Below are positions 35,436 to 44,820 of a DNA stretch of 45,267 bases, piece after piece. The notes beneath the pieces were generated by a model. The model did not search any database and had not been told where the DNA came from. It saw nothing but the letters and a program-made list of their open reading frames with translations. The position numbers and the translations under genes were made by a program. This DNA comes from MADRE2 sp964397015 (GTDB lineage Bacteria > Desulfobacterota > Desulfobacteria > Desulfobacterales > Desulfobacteraceae). Positions within the stretch are counted from its first letter, which is position 1, and the number at the start of each line of letters is the position of its first letter. The stretch covers positions 1 through 45,267 of the forward strand of contig CAYNHL010000013.1 in NCBI GenBank assembly GCA_964397015.1, given 5' to 3'.

Positions 35436-36395
35436 ATGGCGAATATACTCGTAGTTGCAGATATCAAACAAGGTGCGCTCAAGGGCAGCACGACCGAACT
35501 TTTATCAAAAGCCAGGTCTCTTGGCGCAAATCCTGCCGTGGTGGCCGTCGGCCACAATATTGAACCGCTGGTTTCCGAGCTGGTGAATGCCGGTTCAGAT
35601 ACCCAGTATATCGCGGATGATCCTGGGCTGGAGATGTTTTCAGCCGGTCCGTTTGCTGAATGTGTCGCAGATGCGGCCAGGCAGTTCAATGCCGACATGG
35701 TGTGGTTCGGTTTTTCCGAGAGCGGAAAGGCTGCTGCCCCCCGGGTGGCTGTTCTGCTGGATGCCGCCTGCGCCAATGAAATAACCGGTGTATCCCTGGA
35801 AAATGACCAGGTCCAGATCACCCGGCCCGCGATTGCCAACAAGGTTTTACAGAAAATAACGGTTGACAGTCCCAGGCTGGTGGCCGTCGTCCGTGCCGGC
35901 GCATTTGAGGCGGACACCGGTGTCTCGGGAACAGAAAACGTGGTCCGGCTGAACGCACCTTCCCCGGATCTCAAAGCCGTGATCAAGGAACTCGTTTCCG
36001 ACGCCAGCGGTGAAATCGACCTGGCAGATGCGGATATTGTAGTGTCTGTGGGCCGGGGAGCCAGGGACCAGGCAGGTGTAGACCTTGTAAAAGATCTGGC
36101 CGATGACCTGAAGGCAGGGTTCGGATCTTCCCGGGCAATGGTTGACGGTGGTTTCATGGCCCATAACAAACAGGTCGGGCAGACCGGTAAAATAGTTGCC
36201 CCTTCCCTTTATATAGCCGTAGGCATTTCAGGTGCCATTCAGCACCTGGCGGGAATGAACGGTTCAAAAGTTATCCTGGCGGTGAACAAAGACCCTGAAG
36301 CTCCGATTTTCAGTGTGGCTGATTATGGAATTGTCGGCGATCTTTTTGAAGTTGTACCTGTTTTAAAAGAGGAAATTGGTAAAATAAGGGGATGA
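35436..36395 (+). CDS. etfA: Electron transfer flavoprotein alpha subunit
   Basis: A 319-residue EtfA. The conserved C-terminal FAD domain begins near residue 195 ('VVSVGRGARDQAGVDLVKDLADDL'), with 'GSSRAMVDGGFM', 'QVGQTGKIVAPSLYIAVGISGAIQHLAGM' (about 246-275) and 'VNKDPEAPIFSVADYGIVGDLFEVVP' (about 287-312). It forms the flavoprotein heterodimer with EtfB, encoded 36 bases upstream. The next gene is a membrane Fe-S oxidoreductase, so this ETF probably delivers electrons to menaquinone rather than acting alone as a bifurcating ETF; no fused ferredoxin domain is present. Confidence 0.96.
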   Translation: MANILVVADIKQGALKGSTTELLSKARSLGANPAVVAVGHNIEPLVSELVNAGSDTQYIADDPGLEMFSAGPFAECVADAARQFNADMVWFGFSESGKAAAPRVAVLLDAACANEITGVSLENDQVQITRPAIANKVLQKITVDSPRLVAVVRAGAFEADTGVSGTENVVRLNAPSPDLKAVIKELVSDASGEIDLADADIVVSVGRGARDQAGVDLVKDLADDLKAGFGSSRAMVDGGFMAHNKQVGQTGKIVAPSLYIAVGISGAIQHLAGMNGSKVILAVNKDPEAPIFSVADYGIVGDLFEVVPVLKEEIGKIRG

Positions 36396-36423
36396 TCTTA
36401 AAATCAGACCGGGTGCCTTTTTT

Positions 36424-36493
36424 GGGGGAGATTCGTTTTTTTCCCCCGGACTGGACATCTTTTGCAAATATCTGTATAAAACCGTATTTGCAA
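36424..36493 (+). promoter_or_regulatory. Hairpin and 9-bp inverted repeat between etfA and membrane oxidoreductase
   Basis: GGGGGA (36424-36429) pairs with TCCCCC (36442-36447) around a T-rich loop. Further on, TTGCAAATA (36462-36470) and TATTTGCAA (36485-36493) form a perfect 9-bp inverted repeat with a 14-base spacer, ending 25 bases before the next ATG. The second could be an operator or an mRNA hairpin that controls the downstream gene. Confidence 0.55.
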
Positions 36494-36518
36494 CCCAAAA
36501 GTCACGATTGAGGTATTT

Positions 36519-38627
36519 ATGAGTCCTGTATTTATGTCTTTGCTGCTGATTGTCGGGCTGACGATTTTCGGCCGTACCATGTACAAGAAAATTATGTTGC
36601 TCCGGGCGCTTGAACCTGCCAACCGGCTGGACCGGATTCTTGAAAGAATAAAGCAGGTGATCGTCATTGCCATTGGCCAGAAAAAGCTGGTGGGACGAAA
36701 GAAAGAGTGGTCATCGGGCATTATGCACGCTTTGATTTTCTGGGGTTTCTGTATCCTGCTCATCCGCAGCCTGCAGCTTTACGGAGAGGGATTCGTAACC
36801 GGGTTCCAGCTGCCGGTTTTTAACGAGAAATATCTTCTGGGGTACCTGTATATGGGGCTGAAGGACATTATGGAAGGCATCGTGCTGATCATGGTTGTCT
36901 ACGCCATTTTCCGCCGGGCCGTTCTCAAGCCCGAGCGGCTTCACAACACCTGGGAAGCCTATTTCGTCCTTGGCATGATCGTGGTGCTGATGATATCAGA
37001 CCTTCTATATGACGGGGCCCGGTTCAACCTGGTTGCATTGCATGGAAACCCTGATCACCTGCATTTTTTCAACAACCCGCAGTACGGATCAGAGTTTGCC
37101 TGGACCCCGGTCAGTGTCGGGGCGGCCGGACTCATTTCCGGCCTTGGCGCCGATACAACCACCGGTGTAATGACAGTCATGTTCTGGACCCATATCATCA
37201 CCCAGCTGACTTTTTTGAACTTTCTGCCCCTTGGCAAGCATTTCCATGTCATCACTTCCCTGCCCAACGTTTTTCTCAAATCCCTTGGATATCCCCATGA
37301 AAAAACAAAACTGCTGGATCTTGAAGACGAAGATGTCTGGGAAGATGAATCCCTTGGCATGAATCATATCCACCAGCTTGACTGGAAGCAGGGTCTCGAT
37401 CTGTATACCTGCACGGAATGCGGCCGGTGCAAGGATGTCTGTCCGGCTTATGTCACGGACAAGCCCTTGAACTTAAAGGACTTCAATGACGATTTGAAAC
37501 ATGAACTGCTGGACAATGCAGACATGGTGATCGAAAGGGCCAAACTGGCGCGGACCATTGAAAAGATTGAAAACTCCGAAGAGGCTGAAGAGCTCAAGGC
37601 CCGGCTTCTGGAGATGAAAAGCGAAAAGACGCTGGTGGGGGACGTGATTTCAGAGGATACCCTTTGGGCCTGTACCACCTGCAGGGCCTGCGAGGAGGTC
37701 TGTCCTGTGACCATAGAGCATGTTCCCCGTATCATGGCCATGCGGCAGGGCCAGACATTGATGGCAGGTGTCTACCCCAATGAATTGAACGTGGCTCTCA
37801 AGGGGCTCGAGCGCAATGGAAATCCCTGGGGTATCGGATACGACAAGAGGGCTGACTGGGCCGAAGGCCTCGATGTCAAGACCATGTCAGAGAATCCTGA
37901 TGCAGATTATCTGCTATGGATCGGATGCGCAGGATCTTTTGATGACCGCAGCAAGAAAGTGTCCAAAAGCCTGGTGCAGATTCTCCAGAAAGCGGGTATC
38001 AGTTTCGCTATTCTGGGAACAGAGGAAAAATGTACAGGTGATTTTGCCAGGCGCGTGGGCAATGAAATGCTTTACCAGATGATGGCCCAGGAAAATATCG
38101 AAACCCTGAACGGCTACAACGTGAAAAAAATCATTGCTGCCTGCCCCCATTGCCTCAACACCCTCAAGCATGAATATCCCCAGATGGGAGGAAACTACGA
38201 GGTCATTCACCATACAGTCTTCATCCATCAATTGATCCGCGAGGGTAAAATCAAATTGAACAAATCACTTGAAGGCGCATTGACTTACCATGACCCCTGT
38301 TATCTTGGACGGTACAACGGAGTGTATGATGCCCCTAGAGCCCTGCTGCAGGAATTGTCGTCAGATGGCATCACCGAGCTGGACCGGCACGGATCTGAAA
38401 GCTTCTGCTGCGGTGCAGGCGGTGGCAGGATGTGGATGGAGGAGACTATCGGCAAGAGGATCAACCTGGAAAGGGCCCAGGAGGTTGCCGGTAAAAACGT
38501 CTCCAATGTGGCCGTGGGATGCCCTTTCTGTCTGACCATGCTCGAAGACGGGATGAAGGAACTTCAGAAGGAAGAGCAGATCAAGACACAGGATATCGCT
38601 GAGCTGGTAGCCCGGTACATGGTGTAG
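36519..38627 (+). CDS. Membrane Fe-S oxidoreductase, ETF:menaquinone type
   Basis: A 702-residue fusion of a nitrate-reductase-gamma-like membrane domain (about five helices in residues 1-240, with His residues suitable for heme b) and an HdrD-like domain. It has [4Fe-4S] sites 'CTECGRCKDVCPAY' (about 298-311) and 'CTTCRACEEVCPV' (about 385-397), then CCG domains: 'ACPHCLNTLKHEYPQ', 'HDPCYLGRYNGVYDAPRALL', 'CCGAGGGRMWMEE' and 'GCPFCLTMLED'. Such proteins are found beside etfBA in sulfate reducers and syntrophs and are proposed to oxidise reduced ETF and reduce menaquinone. It resembles BamD in its C-terminal part, a shared HdrD-like fold. The start ATG 36519 has GAGG seven bases upstream. Confidence 0.93.
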   Translation: MSPVFMSLLLIVGLTIFGRTMYKKIMLLRALEPANRLDRILERIKQVIVIAIGQKKLVGRKKEWSSGIMHALIFWGFCILLIRSLQLYGEGFVTGFQLPVFNEKYLLGYLYMGLKDIMEGIVLIMVVYAIFRRAVLKPERLHNTWEAYFVLGMIVVLMISDLLYDGARFNLVALHGNPDHLHFFNNPQYGSEFAWTPVSVGAAGLISGLGADTTTGVMTVMFWTHIITQLTFLNFLPLGKHFHVITSLPNVFLKSLGYPHEKTKLLDLEDEDVWEDESLGMNHIHQLDWKQGLDLYTCTECGRCKDVCPAYVTDKPLNLKDFNDDLKHELLDNADMVIERAKLARTIEKIENSEEAEELKARLLEMKSEKTLVGDVISEDTLWACTTCRACEEVCPVTIEHVPRIMAMRQGQTLMAGVYPNELNVALKGLERNGNPWGIGYDKRADWAEGLDVKTMSENPDADYLLWIGCAGSFDDRSKKVSKSLVQILQKAGISFAILGTEEKCTGDFARRVGNEMLYQMMAQENIETLNGYNVKKIIAACPHCLNTLKHEYPQMGGNYEVIHHTVFIHQLIREGKIKLNKSLEGALTYHDPCYLGRYNGVYDAPRALLQELSSDGITELDRHGSESFCCGAGGGRMWMEETIGKRINLERAQEVAGKNVSNVAVGCPFCLTMLEDGMKELQKEEQIKTQDIAELVARYMV

Positions 38628-38690
38628 CTGGCCGCACGCCGGACAACCGACCGTTTGCAAGTTCGTCAGCAGGACGACAGGGTGCATATT

Positions 38691-40010
38691 GTGAAAAAAG
38701 ATATCAGGCAGACGGTATGGCTGGCTTTTCCCATAGTTGTCAGCCAGCTGGGCCAGTTGATGATGTCCGTGGTAGACAGCGTGATGGTCGGCAGGATAGG
38801 AGCCGAAGCACTCGCGGCTTCGGCACTGGGTCATGCATTGTTCATGCTGGTCATGATCGTGGGGATAGGGATATCCATCGCTGTAACCCCTTTGACAGCC
38901 ATTGCTTTTGGCGCGGGCAGGGATGAGGAGTGCGGCATTATTCTCAGGCAGGGACTTCTTGTCAATACTGCGGCCGGAATTATTTTATGCGCGATCACCA
39001 TCTGGTTGTCCAGATATTTGTATATGATGAATCAGCCCCCCGGCATCGTTGATGCTGCCGTGCAGTATTTAAGGGTTTTGGGGTTGTCCGTCATTCCGAT
39101 GATGATTTTTCAAAATTACCGGCAGTTTGCAGAAGGGGTCAGTGTTCTAAAGCCTGCAATGATCATCATGCTTGGCGCAAACATAGTGAACGTTGCGGCC
39201 AACTGGGTGTTCATTTATGGAAATCTTGGTGTGCCCGCATTTGGATTGACCGGCGCCGGTTTTGCCACGTGTATTTCCCGAACTTCAATGGCGATATGCA
39301 TGATTCTGGCGGTATTGGGCTCGAGCCGCATGGCGCGGTTTGATCCCTCATTCAGGTTCCGCAGGATTGATTTCAAGATCATGTCCCGGCTGTTGAAAAT
39401 CGGGCTTCCCGCCGGGATCCAGTATTTTTTCGAAGTATCCGCCTTTGCCGGGGCTTCCATCATGATCGGCTGGATAGGTGCAAAGGAACTGGCAGCCCAC
39501 CAGATTGCCCTTAATCTGGCATCTATATCTTTTATGGTGGTTCTCGGCATATCCGCGGCCGGTACAATCCGGGTCGGTACCGCGGTCGGAAAACAGGACG
39601 TGAAGGCCGTCCGCCGGGCCGGATTCACAGCCAGTTTTCTGTGCGCCCTTTTCATGGCGTGTGCGGGTCTTGTGTTCATTGCATTTAAAAATATTTTGCC
39701 ATCTTTGTACATTTCCGATCCCGATGTGATCACTATAGCAAGTTCCCTTCTTGTGATCGTGGCTTTTTTCCAGATATCGGACGGTGTACAGGCCGCAGGA
39801 CTGGGGATTTTGAGGGGGATGACAGACATGAAAATTCCCACGTTGATAACCCTTGCCGCCTACTGGGTGATCGGCCTGCCTTCGGGTTACCTGCTGGCAT
39901 TTCATTTCAACATGGGAATAAAAGGGGTCTGGTACGGCCTTCTCATGAGCCTGACCGCATCAGCCGTTCTGATGATGCTCCGGTTCCACACAAACACCCG
40001 GCGCCTTTGA
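38691..40010 (+). CDS. MATE family efflux transporter
   Basis: A 439-residue twelve-helix exporter of the MATE/NorM family. The N-terminal signature 'LAFPIVVSQLGQLMMSVVDSVMVGRIGAEALAASALGHALF' spans about residues 10-50, and the second half repeats the fold ('GLPAGIQYFFEVSAFAGASIMIGWIGAKELAAHQIALN'). MATE proteins expel cationic drugs or metabolites using a Na+ or H+ gradient. GTG 38691 directly precedes 'KKDIRQTVW'; GTG 38682 and TTG 38655 are upstream alternatives without a clear Shine-Dalgarno. It follows the oxidoreductase by 63 bases; no functional link to the aromatic pathway is visible. Confidence 0.92.
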   Translation: MKKDIRQTVWLAFPIVVSQLGQLMMSVVDSVMVGRIGAEALAASALGHALFMLVMIVGIGISIAVTPLTAIAFGAGRDEECGIILRQGLLVNTAAGIILCAITIWLSRYLYMMNQPPGIVDAAVQYLRVLGLSVIPMMIFQNYRQFAEGVSVLKPAMIIMLGANIVNVAANWVFIYGNLGVPAFGLTGAGFATCISRTSMAICMILAVLGSSRMARFDPSFRFRRIDFKIMSRLLKIGLPAGIQYFFEVSAFAGASIMIGWIGAKELAAHQIALNLASISFMVVLGISAAGTIRVGTAVGKQDVKAVRRAGFTASFLCALFMACAGLVFIAFKNILPSLYISDPDVITIASSLLVIVAFFQISDGVQAAGLGILRGMTDMKIPTLITLAAYWVIGLPSGYLLAFHFNMGIKGVWYGLLMSLTASAVLMMLRFHTNTRRL

Positions 40011-40064
40011 TAAGCTAATTGCTCTATGCGCTGCCTGTATTTACACTATCTTTTCCATCAGCTT

Positions 40065-40091
40065 TCCGTCGTCAGGGACGGATATTTTTAA
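40065..40091 (+). terminator. Probable intrinsic terminator after the MATE gene
   Basis: TCCGTC (40065-40070) and GACGGA (40077-40082) form a six-bp stem with a six-base loop, followed by TATTTTTAA. The rest of 40011-40196 is AT-rich and likely contains the promoter of the downstream glycosyltransferase gene, which I cannot define. Confidence 0.55.
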
Positions 40092-40196
40092 CTTTGAATT
40101 TCACGAGTTTCAAATCCTTTCATAATTAAATTCTCATATCGATTATCTATATAAAAGCTGCCTGATATCATAAGAAAACTGATTCAAGGAGCGAAG

Positions 40197-42650
40197 ATGA
40201 TTCGAGCAGACCTGCATGTTCATTCCAAAGCATCCAGAAGACCGTCTGAATGGTTTTTACAGAAAGTTGGAGCACAAGAATCCTATACCGATATCGATAC
40301 CCTTTATGCCAGTGCCAAGGCCAGGGGAATGGATTTTGTAACGGTGACAGACCACAATACCATCGATGGAGCCCTGGAACTGGTAGAAAAATATCCGGAA
40401 GACACTTTTATCAGTGTAGAAACCACAACCTATTTTCCTGAAAACAGGTGTAAGATTCATCTTCTGCTGTTCGACATCACCCCGGACCAGTTTGACAGGA
40501 TATCGGCTGTTAGGCAGGACATCTACCAGCTCAGGGAGTTGGTCCGGGAAGAAGACATTGTATGTTCCGTGGCCCACGGATTTTACAGCGTCAACAACCG
40601 CCTGAACCTGGACATTCTGGAAAAACTGATATTGCTGTTTGATGTTTTCGAAGGCTTGAACGGAGCCAGGAACCGATATTTCAACCGGCTTTGGCTTGAG
40701 ACCCTCGATTCGTTGACCCCTGAAACAATTCAGTTACTGCAGGAAAAACATGGGATCGATCCCATGAGCGATGATCCCTGGATCAAGGGAATAACCGGCG
40801 GGTCGGATGACCATGCGGGTCTTTTTATCGGTCAAACCGCTACAACAGCAACGGTTACCGGGTCAAAACATATTTTTTTGCAGTATGTCAGGAATAAGAA
40901 AACCCGCTGTACTGGTCGTTGTAACGATTACAAATCCTTTGCCTTTTCAATCTACAAGATTTTCTGCCAGTATTCTGCAGATGCTGGAAAGAATACTCCC
41001 GGAGGACTGCTTTCCTTTATAAATTCAGTGGTTTTTGAAGAACGCCAGAGCCGTTTGAAACAATGGCTTACACTGCGAAAGGTCAAAAAGGGGAAACAGA
41101 TCAAGGACAAAATCATATTGAAATTCATTGAAGACGTATATGACTGGTCTCATCACAACACTCTGGATGTTGAAAAGAAATTCGACAATATTTATAAAAG
41201 CATGGGGCTTCTTCTGGATGAATTTTTCAGAATGCTGCTTGACTCCTTTGTAAAGGATTTTTCTAAAGGGGATATAAACAGGCTCTTCAGGAACTTGATG
41301 TCCTCATTTCCCGCCTTTTTTATCAGCATCCCTTTTTTTTCCTCGTTAAGTCATTTATCCCGGGACAGGGCTTTGATGATCGCGCTCAGACAGAAATACA
41401 ACAATAAAAACAGGCATATACAAAAAAAGGTGCTCTGGTTCACAGATACTCTAAATGATCTCAACGGTGTATCGGTAACACTTGAAAATTTCTGCAGTGA
41501 GGGCCTTAAAAGGCAGCATGAATTGACTTTTGTAACCTGCTGTCACCACTTTGATAACAGGCAGAGAAAAAATTCAAAGATTATTTACCTGCCCGGAATT
41601 TACAGTGTCACGCCGGGTTTTTATACATCTTTTACCTTGAACTTTCCATCCCTTCTGGCATCCATGGAAATTGTCTACCAGCAGCAGCCGGACCGGATTG
41701 TCATATCGACACCTGGACCCGTGGGCCTGTTGGGTATGGTCATGGGACATCTCATGGGACTTGAATGTGTCCTGATCTATCACACGGATTTTTCAGCTCA
41801 GGCCTCCTGGCTTTTCAAAGATGAAGAATTGACCGGTCTTGTCAGGTTCCTGGTCAACAGATTTTATTCCTTTGGCAGCCAAATAAGGGTTCCGACACAG
41901 GAGTATATCCGGATTCTGGAAGCACAGGGATACAAACCGGAACAGATGAGGCTTTTCCGTCGCGGCATCACCGTGCCTGAAAAGCCAATGGATCCAGTGG
42001 CCAAAAAAATTTTAAAGGACAAAATGGGAATCTGTGGCGGCACAACACTCTTGTGGGCAGGAAGGATGAGCGGTGACAAGAATGTCAAGTTTCTGATATC
42101 GGTCTACCATAAAGCCCTGAAGATATGCCCGGATCTGAACCTGATCCTCTGCGGTGCCGGTCCTGATGAAAAGGACATTAAGGCTGCCTGCCGGAATCAT
42201 GACCGGGTTTTTTTCATGGGGTGTGTACCCAATGACGAACTTATGAACATTTATGAAATAGCGGATCTTTTCGTTTTTCCCAGCACCACCGACACTTTTG
42301 GTATGGTTATACTCGAGGCCCAGTCCAGGGGACTGCCTGCCCTGGTCACCGATTCGGGAGGACCTAAAGAAATAATCGAGGACGGGCATACAGGTCATGT
42401 ATTGTGTCTGTCCGATGAACAGTCATGGGTTCGGGAAATAATTCAAATTCATGAGATAAAGAAATCGCGTCCCAATGAGTATTTCAAGATGAAAGAAGAC
42501 TGCAGGCGTCATGTCAGAAGGCGGTTTTCCTGGGACAATGCACTCGATGATATCATGGATGTAGGAGTGCCTGTATCAGGCGGCCAAAATACCGGTCTTT
42601 TGGAGCCTGCCATTCCCCCTGCAGAAGAAGCTGCCAGGGGAGTGGCCTGA
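40197..42650 (+). CDS. PHP-domain / GT4 glycosyltransferase fusion
   Basis: An 817-residue two-domain protein. The N terminus is a PHP phosphoesterase-like domain: 'DLHVHSKASRRPSEW' (metal-binding His at residues 6 and 8), 'FVTVTDHNTIDGA' (about 50), 'SVETTTYFP' and 'GGSDDHAG' (about 202). A helical middle region of about 200 residues follows. The C-terminal half is a GT-B, GT4-family glycosyltransferase ('FCSEGLKRQHELTFVT', 'LLWAGRMSGDKNVKFLI', 'GCVPNDELMNIYEIADLFVFPSTTDTFGMVILEAQSRGLP'). It probably makes a sugar lipid or modifies a surface polymer; the PHP domain might hydrolyse a phosphate from donor or acceptor. Start ATG follows AAGGAG. It is paired with another glycosyltransferase 11 bases downstream. 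Confidence 0.88.
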   Translation: MIRADLHVHSKASRRPSEWFLQKVGAQESYTDIDTLYASAKARGMDFVTVTDHNTIDGALELVEKYPEDTFISVETTTYFPENRCKIHLLLFDITPDQFDRISAVRQDIYQLRELVREEDIVCSVAHGFYSVNNRLNLDILEKLILLFDVFEGLNGARNRYFNRLWLETLDSLTPETIQLLQEKHGIDPMSDDPWIKGITGGSDDHAGLFIGQTATTATVTGSKHIFLQYVRNKKTRCTGRCNDYKSFAFSIYKIFCQYSADAGKNTPGGLLSFINSVVFEERQSRLKQWLTLRKVKKGKQIKDKIILKFIEDVYDWSHHNTLDVEKKFDNIYKSMGLLLDEFFRMLLDSFVKDFSKGDINRLFRNLMSSFPAFFISIPFFSSLSHLSRDRALMIALRQKYNNKNRHIQKKVLWFTDTLNDLNGVSVTLENFCSEGLKRQHELTFVTCCHHFDNRQRKNSKIIYLPGIYSVTPGFYTSFTLNFPSLLASMEIVYQQQPDRIVISTPGPVGLLGMVMGHLMGLECVLIYHTDFSAQASWLFKDEELTGLVRFLVNRFYSFGSQIRVPTQEYIRILEAQGYKPEQMRLFRRGITVPEKPMDPVAKKILKDKMGICGGTTLLWAGRMSGDKNVKFLISVYHKALKICPDLNLILCGAGPDEKDIKAACRNHDRVFFMGCVPNDELMNIYEIADLFVFPSTTDTFGMVILEAQSRGLPALVTDSGGPKEIIEDGHTGHVLCLSDEQSWVREIIQIHEIKKSRPNEYFKMKEDCRRHVRRRFSWDNALDDIMDVGVPVSGGQNTGLLEPAIPPAEEAARGVA

Positions 42651-42661
42651 AGGGATAAAAA

Positions 42662-43693
42662 ATGAAGCTTCTTTATGGCATACAGGGAACGGGAAACGGT
42701 CACATCAGCAGATCCACAAGGATAATCGACTGTCTTCAAAAGCAGGGTGTCGAGGTGGATGTCATTTTCAGCGGGCGTGATGTCAAAAACCGGTATGACA
42801 GTGATATCATCAAGTCACCACGATTTTTCAAAGGTTTTACATTCAAAGTCAACAGGGGCGGCATTCAATTTTTTAAGACAATTAAACATCTGTCCTTATC
42901 CAGTTTCTATAGGGATGTGCAAAATTTTGATGCAAGCTCTTATGACATAGTGATTACGGATTTCGAACCTGTAAGTGCGTGGGTTGCAAAGGTGCACAAA
43001 AAGCACTGTATCGGGATCGGCCATCAATATGCTTTTTTGCACGATATCCCCATGGATCGGAAAAACCCGCTGTCGAAATGGATTCTCAGATTTTTTGCGC
43101 CCGCGGATATTTCTATCGGAATGCACTGGTGTCACTTCAACCGGCCGATTGTCCCCCCTGTCATTCCGGAGGGTATCGACAGGCCGGGGTCAACAAAAGA
43201 CCATACCCTTGTCCTTGTCTATTTGCCGTTTGAAGATCGTCTACAGGTTAGAGACCTGCTGCTTTCATTCAAGGATATCACTTTTTCAGTCTATGCAGGA
43301 GAAAAAGGGGAAAAAGGATCCCGGGAACACAATATCGTCTGGCATCCATTTTCAAAGGCTGAATTTTACAATGACCTTGCAAGATGTAGCGGTGTTATTT
43401 GTAATGCCGGCTTTGAACTGCCGAGCGAAGCCCTGTCGCTTGGAAAAAAGATTCTTGTAAAGCCGGTCAAGGGGCAGTTCGAACAGGTTTCCAATGCCAT
43501 GGCCCTTACAATGCTAAACCTGGGACAGTCAATGAAATCACTGGATAGAGATCATATCAAAACCTGGCTTTCCAGAAAGGATGCTCCGAAAATGAATTTT
43601 TCTAATGTGGCGGAGCACATCGCCATGTGGATTGCAGCAGGCGACCTGCAATCCACTGATCGGCTGGTCAAAAGGACCTGGGGCCTGGCCTGA
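42662..43693 (+). CDS. GT-B glycosyltransferase, MJ1255/TIGR00661-like
   Basis: A 343-residue GT-B-fold protein related to MurG/GT28 and to the MJ1255/VC2487 conserved family. It starts 'KLLYGIQGTGNGHISRSTRIID', the glycine-rich N-terminal acceptor loop, and has 'ITDFEPVSAWVAK' (about residue 97) and the donor-site region 'CNAGFELPSEALSLGKKILVKPVKGQFEQVSNA' (about 248-280). It is probably a partner of the PHP-GT protein in the same operon, adding a second sugar. The substrate cannot be read from sequence. The stop is only 13 bases from the stop of the convergent methyltransferase gene, so no terminator lies between. Confidence 0.82.
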   Translation: MKLLYGIQGTGNGHISRSTRIIDCLQKQGVEVDVIFSGRDVKNRYDSDIIKSPRFFKGFTFKVNRGGIQFFKTIKHLSLSSFYRDVQNFDASSYDIVITDFEPVSAWVAKVHKKHCIGIGHQYAFLHDIPMDRKNPLSKWILRFFAPADISIGMHWCHFNRPIVPPVIPEGIDRPGSTKDHTLVLVYLPFEDRLQVRDLLLSFKDITFSVYAGEKGEKGSREHNIVWHPFSKAEFYNDLARCSGVICNAGFELPSEALSLGKKILVKPVKGQFEQVSNAMALTMLNLGQSMKSLDRDHIKTWLSRKDAPKMNFSNVAEHIAMWIAAGDLQSTDRLVKRTWGLA

Positions 43694-43706
43694 TACCGTG
43701 AATCAA

Positions 43707-44228
43707 TTAAAAAAATGTTTTCTTTTTATATTCCGCATAACCGTCATATCTTTTCATCAGTCTTTTTTCTTCCATATGGCGCATGAAAAGAATACCGGGA
43801 ATGAAAATCAATCCTGACAGCAGGCTCCATCCCGCCTTCATATAGATTGAATATCCTACAATCCAGCAAATAAATCCCAGGTACATGGGGTGACGAAGCT
43901 TTGAAAAAATTCCCGTCTGAATCAGTTCTCCCCTGTATCCTTCAACCCCTCTCATCTTGATTACCGGCAGAATACACAATATTAATCCGGAGATGAAAAT
44001 GACCAGTCCGGTATACTGCATATAGACACAACCAGGCAGCTGTGGTTGAGGGCTTTCACACATCATGAACCAGGAAAGCCACAGTATTGCCATGTTACAG
44101 GCCATAAACCAGAATACCGTTTTTTTGCAAGGCGGCAGCCGGTCATTGTTCTTCAAAACCTCATACGTCGCTCTAAATAAATGGCATATCAGGCATACAG
44201 TAAAAAATACCACAAAATCATTTTTCAC
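43707..44228 (-). CDS. ICMT/PEMT-like membrane methyltransferase
   Basis: A 173-residue membrane protein with about four hydrophobic segments and the C-terminal signature of the isoprenylcysteine carboxyl methyltransferase / phospholipid methyltransferase family: 'FSKLRHPMYLGFICW' (about residues 109-123) and 'HMEEKRLMKRYDGYAEYKKK' (about 151-170). These bind S-adenosylmethionine at the membrane; bacterial members methylate small lipophilic or phospholipid substrates. It overlaps the tetR gene by 11 bases, so the pair is one operon controlled by the upstream palindrome. The substrate is unknown. Confidence 0.8.
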   Translation of the reverse strand: MKNDFVVFFTVCLICHLFRATYEVLKNNDRLPPCKKTVFWFMACNMAILWLSWFMMCESPQPQLPGCVYMQYTGLVIFISGLILCILPVIKMRGVEGYRGELIQTGIFSKLRHPMYLGFICWIVGYSIYMKAGWSLLSGLIFIPGILFMRHMEEKRLMKRYDGYAEYKKKTFF

Positions 44229-44808
44229 AATCCGCTCTCCCCTGTTTCATTATCTCCCATCCCATTACAATATCCCCCATATCTTCAAGGGCTTTTTCGA
44301 TTTTCCGGTCAGTGATGGACGGATTTGATATTACAATGGATGCAAGACCGTGAGTATATACCCACATATTGAAAAAAATACGCTCGAGGGCTTTATCGTC
44401 AAGGCTGGAAAGTTCTGGTACACTTTTCATCTGTTCTATTATTCGGTTGATATCAAAAGGATAAATCGTGTCTTTGAAATTCAGGGAGATTCTGCCGGAA
44501 TGGTACAGCAGATGATAAATCTCTTTTTCTTTCCGGGCCATTTCAATGGAGGCAAGCCCCATATGAATGAAGCTTTTTCGATTTTCACTGTTGAAAAAAT
44601 AGGTTCTGGTCACATAGTCGTTTGCAGCCTGTATCAATGCCGAAACAAGTTCGTCCATATTTTTGAACTCACTGTATATCGGCTGCGGGGAACAGTTCAG
44701 GTGCGCGGCTATCTTACGTGCCGACACACTTTCGATTCCCTCTTTTCTCAGTATATCCAAAGCGGCTTTCATTATCTTTTTCCTTGTAATCTTTTTTTTG
44801 GGCGGCAT
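44218..44808 (-). CDS. TetR-family transcriptional repressor
   Basis: A 196-residue regulator. The N-terminal helix-turn-helix is clear: 'KIMKAALDILRKEGIESVSARKIAAHLNCSPQPIYSEFKNMDELVSAL' with 'SPQPIYSEF' as recognition helix (about residues 35-45). The C-terminal ligand domain is all helical and not assignable. I chose ATG 44808 because GGAGG lies five bases before it; an in-frame ATG at 44820 would embed that site inside the gene. The 46-bp palindrome ends 12 bases upstream and is the likely operator, so the gene probably represses itself and the methyltransferase gene. Confidence 0.9.
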   Translation of the reverse strand: MPPKKKITRKKIMKAALDILRKEGIESVSARKIAAHLNCSPQPIYSEFKNMDELVSALIQAANDYVTRTYFFNSENRKSFIHMGLASIEMARKEKEIYHLLYHSGRISLNFKDTIYPFDINRIIEQMKSVPELSSLDDKALERIFFNMWVYTHGLASIVISNPSITDRKIEKALEDMGDIVMGWEIMKQGRADCEK

Positions 44809-44820
44809 TGTTTCCTCCAT

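Noticed and set aside
36424..36447. G5A/TC5 hairpin after etfA as a standard intrinsic terminator
   Set aside because: The T-run is in the loop and no T-tract follows the stem, so I list it only as a possible regulatory structure.
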